A DNA stretch of 64,000 nt from an uncultured Bacteroidales bacterium (lineage in GTDB: Bacteria; Bacteroidota; Bacteroidia; Bacteroidales; Muribaculaceae): the NCBI GenBank assembly GCA_902792895.1, contig CADBBK010000013.1, forward strand, positions 1 through 64,000. Direction: 5' to 3'. A model generated the notes under the pieces. It worked only from the letters and a program-made list of their open reading frames with translations. It was not told the origin of the DNA and made no database searches. The first letter of the stretch is position 1, and each line of letters begins with the position of its first letter. Made by a program: the position numbers and the translations under genes. This document shows positions 18,340 through 25,617 of this stretch, one piece after another.

Positions 18340-20352
18340 TTATTCTACGCGCAGAATCTGGATCGCCGCGCCACCACCGGGGGCGAGGTGCAGGCCGAGC
18401 ACCGTCGAGCGGTCCACCTCCATGCGGCGGATGGTCATCGGATAGGGATTGGTGCGGTAGTCGGCATCGGGGCCGTCCTCATAGATGATGGCCTCGTAAC
18501 GCATGCCGTCGCTCAGGAAGTCGAACGGCAACGTCAAGTCACGGGCGGTGGCATCGGTCACGCTGCCCACATACCAGTTGTCGGTGCCGCGCTCCTGGCG
18601 TGCATAGGTCACATATCGGCCCATTGCGGCATGGGGCACGAGGGTACGCTCCCAGTCGGTGGGCACTTCCTCGATGAACTTGAAGGCGGGCTGGTGCTCG
18701 TAGTTCTCAATCAGGTCGGCGGCCATGTGGCCGGGGCTGTAGATGACAACATACTCGGCCAGCTGATGGGCCAGCGTGTTCTGCGGACGTGTGCCGGGCA
18801 CGGCATCGTTGCGGTAATTGAAGATGCCGGGCGTGAAGTCCATCGGGCCGCCCAGGCCGCGCGTGAACGGCAGGATGCACTCGTGGTAAGGCGGATTGCC
18901 ACCATTACGGTCAAAGGCGTTGTACTCCTGGCCACGCATGCTCTCGGTGGCAATGAGGTTGGGCCACGTGCGCTGCAGGCCGCTGGGCATAGCGCCCTCG
19001 TGGTTGACAATCATCAGGTGGTAGCGCGCCGCGGTCTCGATGACCTTGCGGAAGTGCTGCACACCCCACTGCGAGTGCTGCAGCTCGCCGTTGTAGAAGT
19101 GCGAGTTGACATAGCCCGTCTTGACCGTGTTGATGCCCAGCGACTCATACAGGCGATAGGCCTCCTCCAGTTGGTTCTCGTAATTCTGGGCAGCTCCGCC
19201 GGTCTCGTTGTGGGCGATGATGCGCACGCCGCGCTCGCGGGCATAGCGGCACAAGCCCTGCAGGTCGTAGTCGGGATAGGCCTTGGTGAACGAGAAGCCG
19301 TCGCCATGCTTGGTCCAGTCGGTGTCCCAGCCGTAGTTCCAGCCCTCGACGAGCACGCCGCCCAAGCCATGCTTGGCGGCAAAATCGATGTAGCGCTTGG
19401 TGTTCTCGGTCGTGGCACCGTGGCGCTCACCCTGCGACCAGGTCCACACCTGTTTCTGCAAGGCCCACCAGATGCCCACATACTTGGTGGGCTTGAGCCA
19501 TGAGGTATCGTCAATCTTGCAGGGCTCGTTGAGGTTCAGCGCCATGCGCGAGAGCAGGATGTCGGCAGCCGTGCGGCCGATGATGATGGCTCGCCAGGGG
19601 CTCACGCGGGTGTCCCCCACTCTCACTTTGTCACCATTTTTCCAGGGCACGAGGTCGGCTTTGAGCGTGGTGCCTTCATGTGAGAAATTCATGGTCGAGT
19701 AATCGGTGAGGTTGGCATCCATGATGGCCATATACAGCGAGTCGTTCACCTCCAGAGCCACAGGACCGGCCATATTGGCCTTGCGGCTCACGGGTTCGCG
19801 GGTGTAGATGCCCTCGTAATAGGCCGTCAGTGCGGGAATCGACCACGCCTGGGCATCGGTGGGCAGGGCAAACTCGGTCACCTCGTCCATAATCACGAAG
19901 TCCTGCAGGCCACGCTGGCGCGGGAATTCATAACGGAAGGCCACACCGTCGTCAAAGGCGCGGAACACCACGCCCAGCTGACGTTTCTGGCCGCCCTTTT
20001 CCTGCAAGGTCACCCGCAGTTCATTGTAATGGTTGCGCACCTGGGCATCCTCGCCCCAGGGCTGGCTCCACGTCTCGTCGAGCGACGAACGCGACACCTT
20101 GCCCTTCTTGAAATTGCCCTTGAAATCGCCGTCCTTGAGCACAAAGCCCAATTCCGAGCGGCCGATGATGGTCTCGCTGCCGCGCAGCACGCTGTACCAC
20201 GCCTTACCACCGTCCACACCCACGGTCACGGTCAGCGACCCGTCAGGCGAACTCACCTTAGATACAATCACATCCTTGGCACTTGCTACAATACTCAGTA
20301 CCAAGCACATAAAAACAACACTGAAAATTCTTTTCATCTTATTTGGTTTCAT
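18340..20352 (-). CDS. GH97 family alpha-glucosidase (SusB-like), predicted inverting
   Basis: 670 aa with signal peptide (MKRIFSVVFMCLVLSIVASA; an internal ATG at 20337 is the alternative start). Domain order is an N-terminal beta-supersandwich (about 28-290), a (beta/alpha)8 barrel (about 300-560) and a C-terminal beta domain. GH97 enzymes remove glucose or galactose from alpha-linked oligosaccharides in the periplasm. Glutamates matching those of inverting SusB are visible in AHNETGG, IVNHEGAMPSG and ATESMRGQEY. The VKTGYV segment lacks the aspartate nucleophile of the retaining branch, so an inverting alpha-glucosidase is predicted. It starts 38 nt after the SusR-like gene, in the same run as a GH13 amylase, which supports a starch/malto-oligosaccharide role. 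Confidence 0.92.
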   Translation of the reverse strand: MKPNKMKRIFSVVFMCLVLSIVASAKDVIVSKVSSPDGSLTVTVGVDGGKAWYSVLRGSETIIGRSELGFVLKDGDFKGNFKKGKVSRSSLDETWSQPWGEDAQVRNHYNELRVTLQEKGGQKRQLGVVFRAFDDGVAFRYEFPRQRGLQDFVIMDEVTEFALPTDAQAWSIPALTAYYEGIYTREPVSRKANMAGPVALEVNDSLYMAIMDANLTDYSTMNFSHEGTTLKADLVPWKNGDKVRVGDTRVSPWRAIIIGRTAADILLSRMALNLNEPCKIDDTSWLKPTKYVGIWWALQKQVWTWSQGERHGATTENTKRYIDFAAKHGLGGVLVEGWNYGWDTDWTKHGDGFSFTKAYPDYDLQGLCRYARERGVRIIAHNETGGAAQNYENQLEEAYRLYESLGINTVKTGYVNSHFYNGELQHSQWGVQHFRKVIETAARYHLMIVNHEGAMPSGLQRTWPNLIATESMRGQEYNAFDRNGGNPPYHECILPFTRGLGGPMDFTPGIFNYRNDAVPGTRPQNTLAHQLAEYVVIYSPGHMAADLIENYEHQPAFKFIEEVPTDWERTLVPHAAMGRYVTYARQERGTDNWYVGSVTDATARDLTLPFDFLSDGMRYEAIIYEDGPDADYRTNPYPMTIRRMEVDRSTVLGLHLAPGGGAAIQILRVE

Positions 20353-20390
20353 TTGTTAATTTTTATCGTTTACAAACGCAAATCCCGTTT

Positions 20391-22037
20391 TCAACCGTCA
20401 ATCCCCTTGACCTGTGCCTCGAAGCCGTCCTTGTTGAGGGCGCGGGCCTTGAGTTTGGAGCGGTAGGTGTAGATGGTCGTGAGGCTGGCGCGCAGGATAT
20501 TGGCGATGCTCTGGTTGTCGGTGATGCCGATGCGGATGAGCGCCAGCACGCGCGACTCGGTGGTGAGGCGTTTGCCCTGCTTGACCTCGATTTTTCCATC
20601 CTCTTGCAGCAGCTTGTTGACCTCATCGACGAAGTTCGGGAAAATGTTGAGGAACGCGTTGTCGAAGTTCTCGTAGAACAGCTGGGCGTTCTCGTTGCCC
20701 GAGTGGGTGCTCTTGAGCTCGCGGGCCAATTCCTCGGTCTTGCGGTCGCGGTACAGGCGGTACAGGGCCTTGCGCTGCTCCTCGCCCCGGTCGATGAACT
20801 TGCTCGACAGGGCCAGGAATCGGGCAATGTACTCCTCCTTGAGCTTCTCGCGTTCCTGCAACAGAGCGTTGCTCTCGTGCAGCTGCCCCACGGTGTCCCC
20901 CAGCTGGGCATTGACCTGGCGCAACTGCTCGTTGATGGCCTTCTTCTGCTCATTCAGGCGGCGGTAGCGTTTCAGCAACTGGTAGATGGCGATGACACCG
21001 GCTACAAGCAGCAGGGCGATGAGCGAAATGATGCCCAGCAGCCACATCATGTTGCGGTGGTTGCGCTCCTGCTTGGTCTGATAGGCACTCAGGATCTTGG
21101 GAACGATGCGCGATGCCTGGATGTTGCGCAGGCGCGTACCGTAGAAGTTGGCGTCGTCCACCGCCACACGCATGTAGCGGTAGGCGCGGTCGATGTCGCC
21201 CTCGTCAAACAGGCGGTCGGCAATCGCGCGCAGGGCAGTATTCTCACGGATGCAGCCCTCCAGGTCGCTCTCGGCGCTCTTGATGAGGTATTCCAGCTGA
21301 TTGTCCATGTCTCCCATCTGGCTGTAGTGGAACGACATGGTGCTGGCAATGACCGAATACATGCGCTCGCCGCTCTTGTACTGTGACATCAGCCGGGAGA
21401 GCAGGTCGATGGCCTGACGCAGCTGGTGGCTGTCGGCGAGGTTCTCGGCAACGGTGAGCTGATAGTTCACGTCGTCGTGGGGCATATCGATGGCCGACAC
21501 CAGGCGGCGCATGTCAATCAGCTGATTGACATACTCCGTGGCATATTGCGTGCCTTGCATATACTCAGCCTCATAGATGAGCAGATTGGTCTTGATGCGA
21601 TAATACTGGACGAGTTGGTCCGTGGTCAGACTGGCGGTATCCAACTGCTCCAGCGTGTAGGCTGCCTTATCCATCAGGCAGGCGGTGGACAGGATATGGG
21701 CCAGGTTCAGACGGCTCTCGTTCACGCGTTCTCGTTCCCCCAGCGATATGGCCAGATCCAGGCATTTGCTCACATAGGCGTAGGCCGAGTCATATTGGTA
21801 GGCGGAATACTCCTCATACAGCGACCTCAGCGCCTTATAACGCTCAACGGGACTGGTCGTCTTGCCCAGGTCTTCCTTCATCTGCGACAGACGAGCCTCC
21901 TTTTCGGCGATAATCTGCGGCTGCTTGGCAATCAGGCTGTCCAGCCGCGCAAAGCGGCCAGGCCCTGCTGCCGACGCCCCGAAAGAGGCCAGCAGCAAAA
22001 ACGCCAACATCAGGAACCACCGTCTCATGCCTGCCAT
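20391..22037 (-). CDS. SusR-like membrane-spanning transcription regulator (DUF6377)
   Basis: 548 aa. N-terminal signal/anchor (residues 1-24), an extracytoplasmic TPR-like helical sensor region (about 30-325), one transmembrane helix (about 330-354), a coiled coil (355-402) and a cytoplasmic C-terminal region ending in a LuxR-like helix-turn-helix (about 490-535, TESRVLALIRIGITDNQSI, then TTIYTYRSKLK). This matches the SusR architecture; SusR of Bacteroides thetaiotaomicron activates starch genes in response to maltose. It lies between the GH13 gene (20 nt upstream) and the GH97 gene (38 nt downstream), so it probably controls its own operon. An internal ATG at 22028 is possible as start. 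The inducer is inferred from the neighbours. Confidence 0.85.
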   Translation of the reverse strand: MAGMRRWFLMLAFLLLASFGASAAGPGRFARLDSLIAKQPQIIAEKEARLSQMKEDLGKTTSPVERYKALRSLYEEYSAYQYDSAYAYVSKCLDLAISLGERERVNESRLNLAHILSTACLMDKAAYTLEQLDTASLTTDQLVQYYRIKTNLLIYEAEYMQGTQYATEYVNQLIDMRRLVSAIDMPHDDVNYQLTVAENLADSHQLRQAIDLLSRLMSQYKSGERMYSVIASTMSFHYSQMGDMDNQLEYLIKSAESDLEGCIRENTALRAIADRLFDEGDIDRAYRYMRVAVDDANFYGTRLRNIQASRIVPKILSAYQTKQERNHRNMMWLLGIISLIALLLVAGVIAIYQLLKRYRRLNEQKKAINEQLRQVNAQLGDTVGQLHESNALLQEREKLKEEYIARFLALSSKFIDRGEEQRKALYRLYRDRKTEELARELKSTHSGNENAQLFYENFDNAFLNIFPNFVDEVNKLLQEDGKIEVKQGKRLTTESRVLALIRIGITDNQSIANILRASLTTIYTYRSKLKARALNKDGFEAQVKGIDG

Positions 22038-22057
22038 CAGTTATTGGATTGAATTTC

Positions 22058-23950
22058 TCAAATAAAGCCGAGCAGAATGTCAATCAGCACATTGACGTCG
22101 GCAATGCTGATTTCCTTATCATTATTCACGTCGGCCCTACCCTCATAAGGCTCGCTGGAAACGAAGCCCAGCAGGATGTCAATCACCACATTGACGTCGG
22201 CAATGGACACCTCGCCATCGCCATTCACGTCGCCGTTGAGGAAAGGACTCTCGGGCTCACCCTTGACATACACCTGGAAGCCGCCGGCGGGAATCGTGAA
22301 ACTCTGGGTAGCGTTCAAGGTCACGGGGATGGCGGTAAGGCCGTCGGCGATGTTGTTGACATCGATGGCGCGTTTCCAATCACCGGCCTCAAGGCCCGAA
22401 ACCGTCGTGTTGACGGCCGAAGTACCCAGGTTGAGCAGTACCAGCGCCGTCTGGCTGTTGTGGTGGCGGGTATAGGCCACCAGGTTGTTGTTGCCCGTGG
22501 TGAGGAAGGTCACCTCAGCGGCACGGTCACCGTTGTCGATGAGGGCATCACAGCTGTGTTTTAGCGCCGTCAGCGCCTTGACGGTGTTCAGCATCTTGTT
22601 GTCCACGCTGTTCCAGTTGATGGGCGTGCGGTTGAAGTAGTCGAGTTTGCGCGACATCAGGTATCCCGTTTCCTGGCCGTTGTAGAGCATGGGCATGCCA
22701 TAGAGGGTGAACGTCAGCACCGTGAAGGCATAGACGTTGTTGCCGTACTGGCTGTTCATCGTGGTGTTGTAGTTCTGGTCGTGGTTGGTGAGATAGACCA
22801 TGCGGCTGGTGTTGATGAAACGCAGGTCGCCCACCAGGTTACGGCACTGGTTCAACACGCCGTTGGGGTTGTTCTTGTTGTTGACCAGCGACGACTGGAA
22901 GCCCCAGGCATAGTCATAGTCCCAGCCGCACACGAGCAGGCGCGACACGCTGTTGGCCATGTCGCCCTCGCCTAGCATGGTGATGGTCTTGCCGGGTTTG
23001 TACTCCTTGAGGGCCTTGACGGCGCGCGTCCAGAACGCCGTGGGAATCGTGTTGCTGCTGATGTAGTCGCAGCGGAATCCATCGATGTCGGCCTGGTCAA
23101 TCCAGTACTCCATGGCCTCGATCATCGCCACCTGGGTGGCCTCCTTGCTGTAGTCCAGCTGATAGACATCGCCATAGCCGTTGGGGCTGGTGAGCGTCGA
23201 GTTATAATAGTCGCGGTGCTGGGTAATCCACACGTTGTCCTTAGCCGTGTGATTGGCCACCCAGTCGAGCCACACCTGCATGCCGCGCTGGTGGGCAGCA
23301 GCGACAAAGGCCTGGAGATCGGCCAAGGTGCCGAAGTCACTGTTCACGGCATGGTAGTCGCGCGGGGCATAGGGGCTGCCCAGCGACCCGATGCGTCCCA
23401 GCACACCACGCGGATGGATGGGCATGAGCCAGATGATGTCGATGCCCAGGTCCTTCAGATAGTCCAGGCGCTGCTGCGCGGCAGCAAGCGTGCCCTGGCT
23501 CGTAAAGTTGTACAGGTCAAGTTCGTAGATGACGTTCTGGTTGGGGACAAAGGTGCTCTCCCCTGCCCCGATGACCTTCGTCAACTGGCCCATCACATAA
23601 TAGCCGTGGTTGGTGAACGAGCCATCGACGCGACCGCCCTGGTTGTTCCAGGTGAAAATCAGGCCCGAGGGCAACGCGAGCGTGCCCGTATAGGTCCATT
23701 TATAGATTTTGTTGCCGCTCTGGGTGTCACCCATATAGGTCATTGCCGCACCGGGCCATGCCGTACCCACGTATTCACGGCCGTCGGTGTTGCCCTCCCA
23801 CACCCAGATCTTGGGGGTATCGGTCACCATGCCGTTGGCCTCAAAGAACACACATACCTCGCTGTCACTTGCCAGCGTGGGCTCATAGACCGCCGACACC
23901 GCATGCAGCGCTACGATCATTACAATCGATAAAGCAAAAAGTCGTTTCAT
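22058..23950 (-). CDS. Secreted GH13 alpha-amylase with CBM26-like N-terminus and dockerin-like tail
   Basis: 630 aa from the ATG at 23950. The longer frame to 23998 is rejected because its extra codons run into the -7 box. Signal peptide MKRLFALSIVMIVALHAVSA; a starch-binding CBM26-like beta domain (about 30-110, KIWVWEGNTDG, TAWPGAAM); then the GH13 barrel with all catalytic residues: nucleophile D295 (DGFRCDY), acid/base E328 (LGEGDM) and D391 (TNHDQN). Two dockerin-like calcium repeats end the protein (GDVNGDGEVSIADV and ADVNNDKEISIADV). It should hydrolyse alpha-1,4-glucan outside the cytoplasm, feeding the GH97 enzyme. First gene of the GH13-SusR-GH97 run. Confidence 0.93.
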   Translation of the reverse strand: MKRLFALSIVMIVALHAVSAVYEPTLASDSEVCVFFEANGMVTDTPKIWVWEGNTDGREYVGTAWPGAAMTYMGDTQSGNKIYKWTYTGTLALPSGLIFTWNNQGGRVDGSFTNHGYYVMGQLTKVIGAGESTFVPNQNVIYELDLYNFTSQGTLAAAQQRLDYLKDLGIDIIWLMPIHPRGVLGRIGSLGSPYAPRDYHAVNSDFGTLADLQAFVAAAHQRGMQVWLDWVANHTAKDNVWITQHRDYYNSTLTSPNGYGDVYQLDYSKEATQVAMIEAMEYWIDQADIDGFRCDYISSNTIPTAFWTRAVKALKEYKPGKTITMLGEGDMANSVSRLLVCGWDYDYAWGFQSSLVNNKNNPNGVLNQCRNLVGDLRFINTSRMVYLTNHDQNYNTTMNSQYGNNVYAFTVLTFTLYGMPMLYNGQETGYLMSRKLDYFNRTPINWNSVDNKMLNTVKALTALKHSCDALIDNGDRAAEVTFLTTGNNNLVAYTRHHNSQTALVLLNLGTSAVNTTVSGLEAGDWKRAIDVNNIADGLTAIPVTLNATQSFTIPAGGFQVYVKGEPESPFLNGDVNGDGEVSIADVNVVIDILLGFVSSEPYEGRADVNNDKEISIADVNVLIDILLGFI

Positions 23951-23987
23951 CTTGGTTAATCTGTAAGTTGGGTTGTTGGATTTTTTA

Positions 23988-23995
23988 CAAAGGTA
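23988..23995 (-). promoter_or_regulatory. -7 promoter element of the GH13-SusR-GH97 operon
   Basis: On the minus strand TACCTTTG matches TAnnTTTG, 38 bp before the ATG at 23950. No -33 TTG lies at normal spacing, which would fit activator-dependent transcription, perhaps by the SusR-like protein (inference). Confidence 0.6.
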
Positions 23996-24195
23996 CACAT
24001 AAATCCTCCACCAGCCTACGCGTCAAACAAAAAATCTAACCCAACTGCAAAAATAATCCCCTAATAAACAACATTTTACCAAAATCCATCAGTCCAAAAA
24101 ATCAAACCCATTTTCTTAACCCCACACCCCCAATCCACACCCCCTCCGCAGAAGAATCCCTATTGTCAATAATGAAAGGGGGAATAGAGATGGCA

Positions 24196-24231
24196 AGGGC
24201 CGCCTGCCCCGGGAGGGGGGCAAGCGGCCCT
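24196..24231 (-). terminator. Strong GC-rich hairpin after the secreted protein gene
   Basis: GGGCCGC (24197-24203) pairs with GCGGCCC (24224-24230), and TGCCCC pairs with GGGGCA inside, around a G-rich loop. It lies 51 nt downstream of the 24282-25502 gene on the minus strand. There is no good U-tract, so it may be a terminator or an mRNA 3' stabiliser. Confidence 0.6.
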
Positions 24232-24281
24232 GTGTTCTTGCGGTGGGCACTCGTGGGGTGCCGGCTGCGCTTCGGTCTGGA

Positions 24282-25502
24282 TTACTTGATGACCTTGGCG
24301 GTGGTGCGGGTACCGTCGCTGTAGGTGGTAACAACGATGTTCACACCGGCAACGGGGGTAGCGCTCTGCTGACCGGCGAGGGTGTAGTAGGTAACACCGG
24401 TAACGGTCTTGCTGGCGTCAACCTCGTCAACAGCAGTGCTCTGCTTGTGGATCTGCAGGTTGATGTCCTTGTAGATGTCCTCGAAGGCAAGCTCCTGGCT
24501 CTCCTTACCGTCAACGGTCAGGGTGTAAATCTTGGTGTGGTCCAGGCTGTAGTAGTTGCCGTCCTCGTTACGCTCCACGACGTTGCCCTCGGCATCCTTG
24601 AGCTCAACGTTCACGTTCTGGTGGCCGGTGAGGGTGATGCGGATGTCGTTGGTGTAATAGGGGGTGCGGAAGGCGGGCAGACGGTGCTGGGGCAGGTCGT
24701 ACATCAGGTCCACGCCGAAGGTCTCACGGATGAACTCGTAGGTGGCATCGCTGAAGCAGAAGCCTCCCGAGCGCATCAGGCTGGCGGTCTCGCACTCGGC
24801 ATCGTCAAATGCCATGTAACGATACTTCATGTGAATGTCCTCAACGTTGATCATCCACAGCGTCAGGTAGATGTTCTCACCCTGATACCAGAAGGGGATG
24901 AAACGGCCGTTCTCATCGGGGTTGTTGAAGGGGAGTTCAACGATGGTACCGGGATTGGTAGCCGTGGCATTGGGATCAAACTTGCACTGGTAGCCGGGAT
25001 AGTCGGGCGTGTGGTGGGTACCGTCATAGGTAACGATGTCGGTGAACAGGTCACCAATGGGAGGATTGGCATTGTAACCCTCAACAATCTCATCGTAGTT
25101 GATCAGCTCCATCTCGTCGCGGGGGATGTTGCGGCACCATGCGGTAACGTCGAGGTAGGTACCCTGCGAGCACCAGTCAGTACCGTTGTCATAGCCGTCC
25201 AGACCCAGGCCGATAACCTTGGCGTTGGCGGGCAGCGTGGCCGTACCCTTGCTGGTGTCACCCTTGGTGAAGTCCAGAGCAGTCACCAGGTACTCGGGCT
25301 GGAACTTGAGCATGCGCTGGCTGGGGTCTGCATCGGGATAGTTCTGAATGTTCTGGTAAACGTTCACATCAACGGGCAGAGCGAAGAGCAGGGTGTCGCC
25401 CATCGGCTGCTCGATGTTGGCAGAGGTGATGGTGATGGTGGCATTAGCGGCACCGAAGCATGCTAAAGCCATCACAAGCGTTGAAAGTAAATGCTTTTTC
25501 AT
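24282..25502 (-). CDS. Secreted protein with type IX secretion-like C-terminal tail, function unknown
   Basis: 406 aa from the ATG at 25502, where a signal peptide begins (MKKHLLSTLVMALACFGAANA). The longer frame to 25583 lies over the promoter and is rejected. The body is beta-rich with many Asp, Tyr and Trp residues and no recognised catalytic motif. The last about 45 residues (TGVTYYTLAGQQ, then VAGVNIVVTTYSDGTRTTAK) resemble the degenerate sorting tail seen on many Prevotella-type secreted proteins, where a Tyr-Tyr-x-Leu-x-Gly-Gln strand is followed by a Gly-x-Ile-Val hairpin. It has its own promoter and sits just upstream of the GH13 gene on the same strand, so a link to polysaccharide use is possible but unproven. 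Confidence 0.72.
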   Translation of the reverse strand: MKKHLLSTLVMALACFGAANATITITSANIEQPMGDTLLFALPVDVNVYQNIQNYPDADPSQRMLKFQPEYLVTALDFTKGDTSKGTATLPANAKVIGLGLDGYDNGTDWCSQGTYLDVTAWCRNIPRDEMELINYDEIVEGYNANPPIGDLFTDIVTYDGTHHTPDYPGYQCKFDPNATATNPGTIVELPFNNPDENGRFIPFWYQGENIYLTLWMINVEDIHMKYRYMAFDDAECETASLMRSGGFCFSDATYEFIRETFGVDLMYDLPQHRLPAFRTPYYTNDIRITLTGHQNVNVELKDAEGNVVERNEDGNYYSLDHTKIYTLTVDGKESQELAFEDIYKDINLQIHKQSTAVDEVDASKTVTGVTYYTLAGQQSATPVAGVNIVVTTYSDGTRTTAKVIK

Positions 25503-25569
25503 AATTAATCGATTGATAAATAATGATTTATAATGTTTGTTTTCAGTACGTTGATGTATATAGGTTTTG

Positions 25570-25599
25570 CAAATTAACACCAAATAATTGAATTGGCAA
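25570..25599 (-). promoter_or_regulatory. Predicted promoter of the 24282-25502 gene
   Basis: On the minus strand TTG (25599-25597) is followed after 19 bp by TTAATTTG (25577-25570), one mismatch from the TAnnTTTG consensus. It sits between the P-ATPase stop codon and the ATG at 25502. Confidence 0.6.
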
Positions 25600-25617
25600 A
25601 GGGTTTAACTGTTTTTT

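Noticed and set aside
23951..23998. Upstream in-frame start for the GH13 amylase
   Set aside because: These codons overlap the -7 promoter element and would place residues before a perfect signal peptide.
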